A DNA stretch of 15,666 nt from an uncultured Clostridia bacterium. GTDB taxonomy: Bacteria > Bacillota > Clostridia > Oscillospirales > Acutalibacteraceae. Positions 7,570-13,723 of the stretch are shown here, piece by piece (the stretch's first letter is position 1; each line of letters opens with the position of its first letter). The notes beneath the pieces were generated by a model, which saw only the letters and a program-made list of their open reading frames with translations, did no database searches and was not told where the DNA came from. Where the stretch lies: contig CAMNDS010000008.1 in the NCBI GenBank assembly GCA_946535695.1, positions 1 to 15,666 of the forward strand, written 5' to 3'. The position numbers were made by a program, and so were the translations under genes.

Positions 7570-8065
7570 AAATTATATTATTAAAAGGTTTTTTATAAAA
7601 TTATATCACGATATACAATTTCCTTTTATTCAATTATGCAATTATTTTTTAGTCAAGAGATATCCTTTTCTTAAGCCTAGCTGTGGATGGGATACTAATA
7701 TGATTTATAATTCCCCATCTTATAAATATCGTTATCAAGATACGTGGATAGATTGTGTTCCTCGAGGATGGAGAAAAATAGTTTTCTCAATGTGTAAAGA
7801 ACTTAAGCGGGCTATTAAAGAATTAGAACATCCCGAAGATTATAAGATACATCAAGTAAAAGAAAAATTTGGTAAGTTATGTTGGTATACGGAAGGAGGT
7901 AATCAAAATACCCGCGATATTGAACAAAAATACGAAAACCTAAGCACTCATATATGTATCAATTGTGGTAAACCAGCGACGAAGACGACTGCGGGATGGA
8001 TAACATATGTTTGTAATGATTGTTATGAAAAAATAGAGAAACGAAAGAAAAAATATGGATACTAA
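7547..8065 (+). CDS. Phage protein with C-terminal zinc ribbon, 172 aa
   Basis: The protein has a basic, hydrophobic N-terminus, then a DTWIDCVPRGWRKIV segment. Next come the phrase HQVKEKFGKLCWYTEGG and a C-terminal four-cysteine zinc ribbon, C137-x2-C140 and C156-x2-C159, around TTAGWITYVC. 'VKEKFGxLxxY' followed by a CxxCG...GWI...CxxC ribbon is a widespread phage and prophage domain of unknown function. The N-terminal residues 13-36 (RFFIKLYHDIQFPFIQLCNY) are rich in aromatics and could bind a membrane, though too many charges interrupt them for a clear transmembrane helix. The start at 7547 lies inside the upstream gene. The stop overlaps the next ATG by 11 bases. Confidence 0.75.
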   Translation: MKTLKLSKNYIIKRFFIKLYHDIQFPFIQLCNYFLVKRYPFLKPSCGWDTNMIYNSPSYKYRYQDTWIDCVPRGWRKIVFSMCKELKRAIKELEHPEDYKIHQVKEKFGKLCWYTEGGNQNTRDIEQKYENLSTHICINCGKPATKTTAGWITYVCNDCYEKIEKRKKKYGY

Positions 8066-8270
8066 TAAAGAACAGACGTATTGGGAAAATGTACGAGTAG
8101 AGGCTTCTATCAGTATACTTAATTCCTTACTCGAAACAACAGATCATTCTGTAATAGAAGAACCTGTCATTAATAAATTATATGCGGAAACTGCGGTCGC
8201 ATATGCAGATACATTAATCAAAGAACTAAGAAAAGATAAGAATTGGTTTGCAAAAATATTAGAAGTATAA
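8055..8270 (+). CDS. Small helical phage protein of unknown function, 71 aa
   Basis: This is an all-helical, acidic protein: YWENVRVEASISILNSLLET, then VINKLYAETAVAYADTLIKE, ending FAKILEV. The C-terminal pattern (A-x2-YAD-x-LIKELRK) is shared by many small phage and prophage proteins of about 70-100 residues without assigned function. The gene is tightly coupled, overlapping the zinc-ribbon gene by 11 bases and lying one base before the next ATG. No DNA-binding motif is visible. Confidence 0.7.
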   Translation: MDTNKEQTYWENVRVEASISILNSLLETTDHSVIEEPVINKLYAETAVAYADTLIKELRKDKNWFAKILEV

Positions 8271-8271
8271 T

Positions 8272-8550
8272 ATGAACTGGAAATATATAATTAAAGGCGA
8301 TCCGAAGACGTACCCAATTATACCGGAAGATTTATATAAAAGGAATCTTAGTAATTATCCATGTCTTTGTCACGATACGTATTTAAATGAATATATCATT
8401 TTAAATTGGAATAATGAATACGGTTGTTGGGATGATACAGACGGAGACGATTATTATTGCGATGCGGATAGAATAGATAAATATGAATTTTTATCATATA
8501 TTATCGGCCGATTAGATAATGCGTACGACGATAATAATTCGCACCGATAA
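8272..8550 (+). CDS. Small acidic phage protein of unknown function, 92 aa
   Basis: The product is very acidic and rich in Tyr, Trp and Asp. A start with WKYIIKGDPKTYP precedes a strand pair (YPCLCHDTYLNEYIILNWNN) and an acidic loop (WDDTDGDDYYCDADRI). A helix (YEFLSYIIGRLDNAY) ends the protein. The layout loosely resembles small phage proteins with a 'cover the text, report a W..dg..' beta fold, such as DUF551-like ones, but I cannot confirm this. It is the last gene of the operon; the palindromic terminator follows 60 bases later. Confidence 0.68.
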   Translation: MNWKYIIKGDPKTYPIIPEDLYKRNLSNYPCLCHDTYLNEYIILNWNNEYGCWDDTDGDDYYCDADRIDKYEFLSYIIGRLDNAYDDNNSHR

Positions 8551-8610
8551 TATAATTTTAAAAACACTATTCAATACTTAGCTTAAGATTATAAATCAAA
8601 TAGTATATTA

Positions 8611-8630
8611 AAAGGGGCTTAAGCCCCTTT
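8611..8630. terminator. Palindromic bidirectional terminator between convergent operons
   Basis: AAAGGGGC-TTAA-GCCCCTTT is a perfect 20-base palindrome with an 8-bp stem and TTAA loop. It lies between a plus-strand operon ending at 8550 and a minus-strand frame ending at 8633. A-runs and T-runs flank it on either side, so it can stop transcription from both directions. Confidence 0.85.
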
Positions 8631-8632
8631 AT

Positions 8633-8902
8633 TTAAATATTTGTAAATCGAATATTTAATTTTTTATATTTCTCTTTATTCTTTTTTAAATTTTCAACGT
8701 TCCGTAAAATCGTATCTTTATCTAATATAACTTCTTTTATATTTGGGGGTATCCCATCAAGGTTATTAAATTTACAATTGAATAATCTTAAACTTTTAAT
8801 TTTACTTTTATAATTAAAATTATATTCATCAAATAATTTACAATTCCATATTATAACGATATTACAATATTCCGGAAGTATATCTAAATCGCTAAATGAC
8901 AA
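8633..8902 (-). CDS. LRR-like protein or 3' half of a frameshifted LRR-like gene, 89 aa from TTG
   Basis: The frame contains leucine-rich-repeat-like units: ILPEYCNIVIIWNCKLF and LRLFNCKFNNLDGIPPNIKE, followed by a Lys-rich C-terminus. The pattern of a Cys/Asn turn with a 'L-x-G-I-P-x-N-I' step resembles the repeat proteins found in many large phages, and the partial gene at 15183 has the same type of step (TSLEGLPEIAENISL). The only usual start codon is TTG at 8902-8900. However, the frame is open upstream to 8992 and the upstream part (GINKNTFSNISYNIFQIGES) reads like protein. There is therefore no ATG for the whole open frame. It may be reached by a -1 frameshift from the upstream gene at the A6 run 8981-8986; otherwise the gene is broken. 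LRR nature is likely; the start is uncertain. Confidence 0.5.
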   Translation of the reverse strand: MSFSDLDILPEYCNIVIIWNCKLFDEYNFNYKSKIKSLRLFNCKFNNLDGIPPNIKEVILDKDTILRNVENLKKNKEKYKKLNIRFTNI

Positions 8903-8967
8903 CGTATTATTACCCGATTCTCCAATTTGAAAAATATTATAACTGATATTCGAAAATGTATTCTTAT

Positions 8968-9318
8968 TTATACCTTTGTATTTTTTATATCTTTAATAAA
9001 TAACATATCGATTGAAGATTTAAATATATCACATATATTTATTCCAGTAAAATCATAATAATCAAAATATAAATTGATCGCATTTTTCTTACATGTAATA
9101 GTAAAAGGGCAATTTTTTAAATCACTATAATAAATATGGCGAAAACTGATATCTATCCGATTTATTTTACTATTAAATATTATATTATGATTATTAATTT
9201 TGATATAAGGTTTAATTATTTCTACTAATGTTAATATATCATCGTCTTCTGTTTTATAATCGAGATGTATACTTTCATTCGTTGTAATTATTGTTGTATT
9301 ATGCGTATTTGTTTTCAA
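8968..9318 (-). CDS. Protein of unknown function, 116 aa, TTG start; possible 5' half of frameshifted gene
   Basis: The minus-strand frame is open from 9330 to the TAA at 8970-8968. No ATG lies near its start; the first usual start codon is TTG at 9318-9316. The product is Asn/Ile-rich and strand-like, for example KINNHNIIFNSKINRIDISF and CKKNAINLYFDYYDF, with alternating polar and hydrophobic residues that would fit a repeat beta protein. It ends ...LFIKDIKNTKV. The last 23 bases overlap the open frame of the LRR-like gene downstream, and the slippery heptamer A AAA AAT lies inside this overlap. Joined by a -1 slip, the two frames would give about 228 residues. As a stand-alone gene it has a weak start. 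Confidence 0.5.
   Translation of the reverse strand: MKTNTHNTTIITTNESIHLDYKTEDDDILTLVEIIKPYIKINNHNIIFNSKINRIDISFRHIYYSDLKNCPFTITCKKNAINLYFDYYDFTGINICDIFKSSIDMLFIKDIKNTKV
8980..8986 (-). other. Candidate -1 frameshift site (A AAA AAT)
   Basis: On the minus strand the codons read ATA AAA AAT, which contains the X XXY YYZ heptamer A AAA AAT. A -1 slip here leaves the upstream frame, which stops 9-12 bases later, and enters the downstream LRR-like frame, which has no ATG. The site is inside the region where both frames are open (8970-8992). No stimulatory hairpin is obvious downstream, and the same pattern could come from an indel in a homopolymer. Confidence 0.35.
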
Positions 9319-9371
9319 CCACTTAAAACATTACGTTAAAAAATAATCCAGTAAATGTTCGTGTATATCAT

Positions 9372-10430
9372 TTATTTCCAAAACATCTTTTCATATAACA
9401 ACGAACTCCATTGAACGAAAGAGTTCATAATAAAATTACGATGTCCTGATATTTGTTTATCTATTATATATTGTAACGATTTAGATAAGTCGTTTAATAT
9501 AGCTTGATTTTTTCGTTGTTCCGTATCTGCTTGCGTAAGACATCCACAATCCGCAAATACGCTTACAAACTGAGATGTAGTCAACGTAAAGTTATTCGAT
9601 ATTATATTATCTATATATCTTTTAAAATCGTTAAGAAATATATTAGAAAATTGCTTCCAAAAATCAATATTGCTGAACACTTCAATCATCTTCATATATA
9701 TATTTTTTCTATATATAAATATCGGATCACACGTATTTAAAGATACATTTCCTGACAAAGCTGAAGTATCACATCCACAATTGGATTTACTTATTACATT
9801 TTGTTGAATATATGATTGAGTTACTGTTCCTCCAATTGTGCCGATAGAGTTGCAGCCACAAGCTGAAGTAACTGTGCCTAACGACACCAACGGCGAACTG
9901 AAGTCATTAAGATACCTGATAACATCATCATACATGTCCTGAGCATAATATTGCAACATATGGGTAGTGGTGTCATTAAATATTTTTTTCTGCTGTTTAC
10001 CGGTCTCATCTTGATCAAATGATAGGAGATATAATGCGAGCCATCTACGAAATATTTTTAATTCATCGATAGTAATATCCGAATCAGAAGAGTACTTATT
10101 TGCAGCTATATATAACGAGATGTCATTGGCCTCCTCAGTCATTTCAACATCGACATAATCGATGAGTAAACTATACATGATGTTGGTGAAGTTTTTTAAA
10201 GCTATCGGCTCAACGACCTCTATATTACCAAATTCTTCATTTGCTAGAGATTGACTGGCTTCAATATATTCATTATTAGACATTTCTTCTAGAGGTACGC
10301 AATATAACCAATCGACCGCATATGCGTATTTACCTTTAAAGGTAGAATTGAAAAGCTCTCTCTGTTCTCTTGTCAGCTGAGGAGCATTTTCTTTACTTAA
10401 TATAATATCTTTAAATTTAATTATATTCAT
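9372..10430 (-). CDS. Protein of unknown function with three CGC motifs, 352 aa
   Basis: The N-terminal half (residues 1-165) is helical and acidic, with segments such as NAPQLTREQRELFNSTF and DELKIFRRWLALYLLSFDQD. A Ser/Thr/Gly-rich middle carries the motifs SACGCNS and NCGCDTS, about residues 190-222. A third motif (DCGCLTQAD) lies near residue 296, in the helical C-terminal half. The Cys-Gly-Cys pairs could bind metal or form disulphides. No family comes to mind. The stop overlaps nothing coding for certain, while the start overlaps the stop of the coiled-coil gene by ATGA (10427-10430), so the two are co-translated. Its place next to the capsid gene and its length suggest a structural or assembly role, but this is only inferred from position. 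Confidence 0.75.
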   Translation of the reverse strand: MNIIKFKDIILSKENAPQLTREQRELFNSTFKGKYAYAVDWLYCVPLEEMSNNEYIEASQSLANEEFGNIEVVEPIALKNFTNIMYSLLIDYVDVEMTEEANDISLYIAANKYSSDSDITIDELKIFRRWLALYLLSFDQDETGKQQKKIFNDTTTHMLQYYAQDMYDDVIRYLNDFSSPLVSLGTVTSACGCNSIGTIGGTVTQSYIQQNVISKSNCGCDTSALSGNVSLNTCDPIFIYRKNIYMKMIEVFSNIDFWKQFSNIFLNDFKRYIDNIISNNFTLTTSQFVSVFADCGCLTQADTEQRKNQAILNDLSKSLQYIIDKQISGHRNFIMNSFVQWSSLLYEKMFWK

Positions 10431-10828
10431 AAATTTGCTTTTGCTTCTGCTTTTTTCTTTAACATTTCTTCTTGTTGTTTCTTAATACTTTCATTAAGAC
10501 TTTCTAATTTCTCTTTAGCTCGTTGATTGATTTTATCTGTCTGTTCTTGAATAAAATCCTGAATCAATTGTTTTTGTTCAGCTAGCCAACTTTCGACGTT
10601 TTCTTTATATATTTCTAATTTATATGTTAAGTTTTTCAATTTAACATTTAAACGTTCTGTTTGAGCTTTCAAACCCCTATTCATCGTATCCTGAAGTTGT
10701 CGTTTAGTATCTTCTATCTTTTCTTGCATCTCTTTTATCTCTTGTAATTTTTCCTTATATTGCGTTTCGATAGAGTCCGTCATCTCTTGTTGAGCCTGAG
10801 CTAATTTAACAGTTTCTTCTATAGTCAT
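10427..10828 (-). CDS. Coiled-coil protein, 133 aa
   Basis: Nearly the whole sequence is one long coiled coil. Residues about 15-130 are Lys/Glu/Gln-rich with heptad-spaced Leu, Ile and Met, for example YKEKLQEIKEMQEKIEDTKR and INQRAKEKLESLNESIKKQQ. The C-terminus is Lys/Ala-rich (MLKKKAEAKANL). There is no membrane segment or enzymatic motif. Being divergent from the capsid region, it recalls phage scaffolding or core proteins, which are also small, charged and coiled. But T4 gp22 lies in the same direction as gp23, so the analogy is weak. It is coupled to the CGC-motif gene through an ATGA overlap. Confidence 0.78.
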   Translation of the reverse strand: MTIEETVKLAQAQQEMTDSIETQYKEKLQEIKEMQEKIEDTKRQLQDTMNRGLKAQTERLNVKLKNLTYKLEIYKENVESWLAEQKQLIQDFIQEQTDKINQRAKEKLESLNESIKKQQEEMLKKKAEAKANL

Positions 10829-10834
10829 ATATTA

Positions 10835-10842
10835 TATTTATA
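10835..10842 (-). promoter_or_regulatory. T4-late-like box (TATAAATA) before the coiled-coil gene
   Basis: On the minus strand this reads TATAAATA, an exact match to the T4 late consensus, but it ends only 6 bases before the ATG at 10828. A promoter here would give an almost leaderless mRNA. It lies in the 46-base gap between divergent genes, where some promoter must sit. Confidence 0.25.
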
Positions 10843-10850
10843 ATAATTAT

Positions 10851-10858
10851 TATAAAAG
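10851..10858 (+). promoter_or_regulatory. T4-late-like box (TATAAAAG) before the 78-aa gene
   Basis: TATAAAAG lies 16 bases before the ATG at 10875, in the short divergent gap, and shares TATAAA with the other candidate boxes in this window. AT-rich context weakens the call. Confidence 0.25.
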
Positions 10859-10874
10859 TAAAATATACAAAATC

Positions 10875-11111
10875 ATGATCACAGAAGGAAATATAACTGA
10901 CGTAGAACGTCTATATAGAAATTTTACAGGTCTCGTAACAACTTATAGACCAAATATTGATTTAGATAAAATCACAGTTGAGAAAACTCCGAAAGGCAAC
11001 TGGAAGGTATATGATGGCGATGGAAAGAAAGTTTGTTTGGTAAGTAAAATCATGTTAAGTGATGAATTAGTAAACAAAAAAGGTATTAAAAAATGTTGCG
11101 AAAATTGTTAA
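10875..11111 (+). CDS. Small protein of unknown function upstream of the capsid gene, 78 aa
   Basis: The N-terminal part is helix-prone (TDVERLYRNFTGLVTTY), followed by a compact beta pattern (TVEKTPKGNWKVYDGDGKKV). A short helix and a Cys-rich tail follow (KKGIKKCCENC, three Cys in the last five residues). I do not recognise it. Position directly before the major capsid gene, on the same strand and with no terminator between them, suggests co-transcription and perhaps a role in head assembly; nothing in the sequence proves this. The ATG at 10875 is the first in the frame. Confidence 0.7.
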   Translation: MITEGNITDVERLYRNFTGLVTTYRPNIDLDKITVEKTPKGNWKVYDGDGKKVCLVSKIMLSDELVNKKGIKKCCENC

Positions 11112-11152
11112 TAATCAAATAATTAAAATGATAAACATATAAAAAGTTATTA

Positions 11153-11160
11153 TATAAGTA
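11153..11160 (+). promoter_or_regulatory. Candidate late-like promoter box (TATAAGTA) before the capsid gene
   Basis: TATAAGTA ends 17 bases before the capsid ATG at 11178 and differs at one base from TATAAATA. The leader that follows (AAATAAATTAAAAAATAT) is A-rich and has no Shine-Dalgarno sequence, which is usual for highly expressed genes of Bacteroidota and their phages. Confidence 0.3.
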
Positions 11161-11177
11161 AATAAATTAAAAAATAT

Positions 11178-12935
11178 ATGATAAACGAATCACAAAAATG
11201 GTCTTCAATCATAACTGAAGAATACAATGTAAAAAATCCCGAGAAGCTCAGCTGGATGACTCAATATGCCCGCAATCATGAGGTATATGAGGCTATGCAG
11301 ACTCAAGGCGTTAACGCTTCTAACGGTATCTATTCAACACCTCTTAATACTCTAGGTGCTGGTAATCCTATGATGCCTGTCGGTGTTGGATTTAATAAGG
11401 GTGGTTTCGGTACAGGTATCGGCGACACCGGTGCTGATTTTCATAATCCACTTTATCAAGTAGGTAGTGGTGATATACCAATGTCAACTCTTTCAATGTC
11501 ACTTGAAATTGCGGCTGTGACGATCGGTCTTGAACTAGTTCCTGTTATTCCTGCTCCGGGTCCATGGGCAATGTTAACATATCAAGATTTCCCTTATGCC
11601 GGTGGTAAGCTTGGTCGTCTTAATGAGACGTGGGTAGACGGTAAAGGTCCAGGTGCTGAAAACAAACCTATCTATATCAAACTTCTTAATCTTAATGTTC
11701 CCGCAACTGAAAAAGCTACACACGCAGCTGATTTCGTTCGCAATACTTCAGTAACAGTTGCTTATACACTTGGTGACTCTTCTGATGAGGTTGCTAAAGA
11801 CGCTAAGTTTAAATTCATTGGTTTCAGCCGTATTGATAACAGTATGATCTTAGAAGTTGTTGATCTTGGTGATAACAATGCTTCTATAGCTGATGTATTT
11901 AGCAAACCTGTTACTGTAACAGTTGGTGCTTATAAATCTGCTGCTACTCAAGTACGTCCCGATCTTGTTTCTTCAGCAGCCGATCACGTTCAAGGTTTCG
12001 CTAACTTCTTTAAAGATGAAGAAGGTAATGGTTCACTTGATCCTATGACACGGGCACAAAACGAGACTGGTGTTGGTAATACAATTGGTACACGTATCTT
12101 TAGTAAGCTCGTTCAAATGGGTGCTTATGAAGTTACTGGTTCTGTAACTCGTCAACAAATACAAGATTATCCTCTTTATGGCATCGATGTGATTGGTAAG
12201 GTTCTTGAAGCTCTTCAAAATCGTATCTCTCAAGAAATCAATAATCGTATTTTGGACCGTGTATTCAAACTTGGTGTTGAAAACTATAAGGTACAGAAAG
12301 ATTATCAAGCAGTTGATCTTAACTTATTCTTAGGCGATGCAACTCACACCAGTATGCAGCTGAGTAACTTTAGTGCTTATCGTAAGTATCTAGGTATTGA
12401 TGGTAAGGTTGTAGCCGATACCACTATCGCTTCTGCAGTTAAGAACACAGCAGCTGAAAACGTAACTACTCATCAACGTCGTATCATGAGCCGTGTACTC
12501 GCCGCAGCTAACTTAATCGCTAACGTATCTCGTTGGGGTCGTGGTAATTGGGTTGTAACAAATACTCAAGTTCTTTCAGCTCTTCAAGATTGCGCAGCAT
12601 TCGTAGTAGCTCCTATGACCAACACTTTAGTACAAGATGGTTCTAAGAGTTTATACTTCGCGGGTTCACTTGCAGGTCTTAATGTTTACGTTGACCCTTA
12701 CATGACTTGGGAAGATACACGTATTTGTGTTGGACGTAAGTCTGACGGTAACACACCAGGAGTAGTATTTATGCCTTACATCTTAGCCGACACCGTTCAA
12801 ACTATCGTAGAGGGTACAATGGCTCCAAAATTGTTAGTAAATTCACGATTTGCAATTGTGGATGCTGGTTTCCATACCGAACAGAATTACTACACATTTA
12901 TGGTACAAGCTCTGGACGATGCTTACTTGATCTAA
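11178..12935 (+). CDS. Major capsid protein (T4 gp23 type)
   Basis: This is the main head shell subunit. The run QVGSGDIPMSTLSMSLEIAA, followed by TIGLELVPVIPAPGPWAMLT and QDFPYAGGKL (residues about 94-150), matches the T4 gp23 signature for the HK97-fold axial segment. Later blocks EINNRILDRVFKLG and RWGRGNWVVTNTQVLSAL also fit, as does the C-terminal LNVYVDPYM, then PKLLVNSRFAIVDAG. It has 585 residues, somewhat longer than T4 gp23 (521). T4 gp23 is cleaved by the gp21 prohead protease after an I/L-x-E motif. Here I12-T13-E14 near the N-terminus fits this motif, but it would remove only 14 residues. Codon use is less AT-rich than in most neighbours, as expected for a heavily expressed gene. 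A strong terminator follows. Confidence 0.95.
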   Translation: MINESQKWSSIITEEYNVKNPEKLSWMTQYARNHEVYEAMQTQGVNASNGIYSTPLNTLGAGNPMMPVGVGFNKGGFGTGIGDTGADFHNPLYQVGSGDIPMSTLSMSLEIAAVTIGLELVPVIPAPGPWAMLTYQDFPYAGGKLGRLNETWVDGKGPGAENKPIYIKLLNLNVPATEKATHAADFVRNTSVTVAYTLGDSSDEVAKDAKFKFIGFSRIDNSMILEVVDLGDNNASIADVFSKPVTVTVGAYKSAATQVRPDLVSSAADHVQGFANFFKDEEGNGSLDPMTRAQNETGVGNTIGTRIFSKLVQMGAYEVTGSVTRQQIQDYPLYGIDVIGKVLEALQNRISQEINNRILDRVFKLGVENYKVQKDYQAVDLNLFLGDATHTSMQLSNFSAYRKYLGIDGKVVADTTIASAVKNTAAENVTTHQRRIMSRVLAAANLIANVSRWGRGNWVVTNTQVLSALQDCAAFVVAPMTNTLVQDGSKSLYFAGSLAGLNVYVDPYMTWEDTRICVGRKSDGNTPGVVFMPYILADTVQTIVEGTMAPKLLVNSRFAIVDAGFHTEQNYYTFMVQALDDAYLI

Positions 12936-12959
12936 TCAATTTAAACATAGTCGAATTTT

Positions 12960-12989
12960 GAAGAGACTCTTAAGAGTCTCTTCTTTTTT
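12960..12989 (+). terminator. Strong Rho-independent terminator after the capsid gene
   Basis: The perfect inverted repeat GAAGAGACTC-TTAA-GAGTCTCTTC (12960-12983) is followed by T6 (12984-12989). It starts 24 bases after the capsid stop and is the longest perfect stem in the window. Confidence 0.92.
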
Positions 12990-13002
12990 ACTGTCGTTTT
13001 AA

Positions 13003-13149
13003 TTCCAGCTTAAAAAATTACAAAATTTATTCGAACAATGGAAAATCTGCGAGAAGTGTGGAGATTATGAATATTGTGCCGGAAACTATGGTACAATATA
13101 TTGTACGGGTTTTATTCTGGGTTTGATTGATGTAAATACTAAAAAATAA
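13003..13149 (+). pseudogene. Remnant of a small cysteine-rich (zinc-binding-like) gene
   Basis: Between the capsid terminator and the P-loop gene a frame is open from 13003 to TAA 13147-13149. It encodes FEQWKICEKCGDYEYC, then GTIYCTGFILGLIDV, with a C-x2-C...C...C arrangement typical of a small zinc site. It has no ATG, GTG or TTG start ahead of the cysteines. An ATG at 13038 lies in another frame, closed by TGA after 10 codons. A single one-base deletion just after that ATG would account for both facts, so I read this as a recently frameshifted small gene. It could also be a gene fragment with a non-standard start. Confidence 0.4.
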
Positions 13150-13189
13150 TAATTCTTTAATTTTCGTATATATTTATATATCTTAATAC

Positions 13190-13723
13190 ATGAAGATTAT
13201 TCTAACAGGAGCGCAAGGAACAGGTAAAACAACTATTCTTGAGCATTATAGATCGCAATATCCCGTTATAACCGAGGTAGTGCGCACATTAATGAAAGAA
13301 GGAATAAAAATAAACGAGATGGGGGATGAAGAGGGCCAGAAAATAATATTTGATACCCACATAAAACTTCTTTCGAGTAATGACCAGTTTATTGCAGATC
13401 GTGGTCCTACAGATGCTTTAGCTTATACAATCTATCATACATACGTACAAAAAAAGTTCTCCGAAGATGAAGTAATAAGAGAAACTGAAAAACTTAGGCA
13501 GTTTATAAAAGAAAATAAAGATATCATTATTTGGTGTTATTTTCCGATTGAATTTGGTGTTGTAAATGATGGTGTACGAAGCATCGATGAAGAGTTTAGG
13601 TATTTTATTAGCAGAACGATTAAACAGATTCTTGACGATAATAATATTCCTTATCATATTATTCATGGGACCATAGAACAAAGAATTAAACAAATAGATA
13701 AAATTATTAAAGATAATGAATAA
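13190..13723 (+). CDS. P-loop NTPase / kinase-like protein (AAA_28-like)
   Basis: The protein begins with a strand and Walker A motif (MKIILTGAQGTGKTT, G7-x4-GKT). The DRGPTDALAY segment at residues 70-79 resembles the 'DR' substrate-binding motif of nucleoside and nucleotide kinases. A strand IIIWCYFPI follows near residue 110, and an Arg-containing loop with VRSIDEEFRYF comes before the C-terminal helix. With 177 residues and no extra domain, it fits the AAA_28 group of small ATPases/kinases, common in T4-like phages and related to deoxynucleoside and NadR-type kinases. The substrate is unknown. The queC start codon lies inside its last codons (8-base overlap), so the two products are translated together, which suggests a nucleotide or base-modification role. 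ATP binding is seen in the motif; the substrate is inference. Confidence 0.82.
   Translation: MKIILTGAQGTGKTTILEHYRSQYPVITEVVRTLMKEGIKINEMGDEEGQKIIFDTHIKLLSSNDQFIADRGPTDALAYTIYHTYVQKKFSEDEVIRETEKLRQFIKENKDIIIWCYFPIEFGVVNDGVRSIDEEFRYFISRTIKQILDDNNIPYHIIHGTIEQRIKQIDKIIKDNE

Noticed and set aside
9331..9381. Short TTG-started minus-strand frame encoding LEINDIHEHLLDYFLT, overlapping the end of the 352-aa gene
   Set aside because: The peptide looks like a protein C-terminus in the -1 frame of the 352-aa gene, but no slippery heptamer precedes it and a TGA closes the frame just upstream. At 16 residues it cannot be told from chance.
9504..9740. Plus-strand open frame of 78 codons
   Set aside because: It lies inside the 352-aa minus-strand gene; the product is basic and unlike a protein.
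12033..12308. Minus-strand open frame of 91 codons
   Set aside because: It is antisense inside the major capsid gene.
13038..13070. Ten-codon ATG frame after the capsid terminator
   Set aside because: It is too short and ends at once in TGA; more likely the start of the frameshifted Cys-rich gene than a gene itself.
13418..13693. Minus-strand open frame of 91 codons
   Set aside because: It is antisense inside the P-loop gene.
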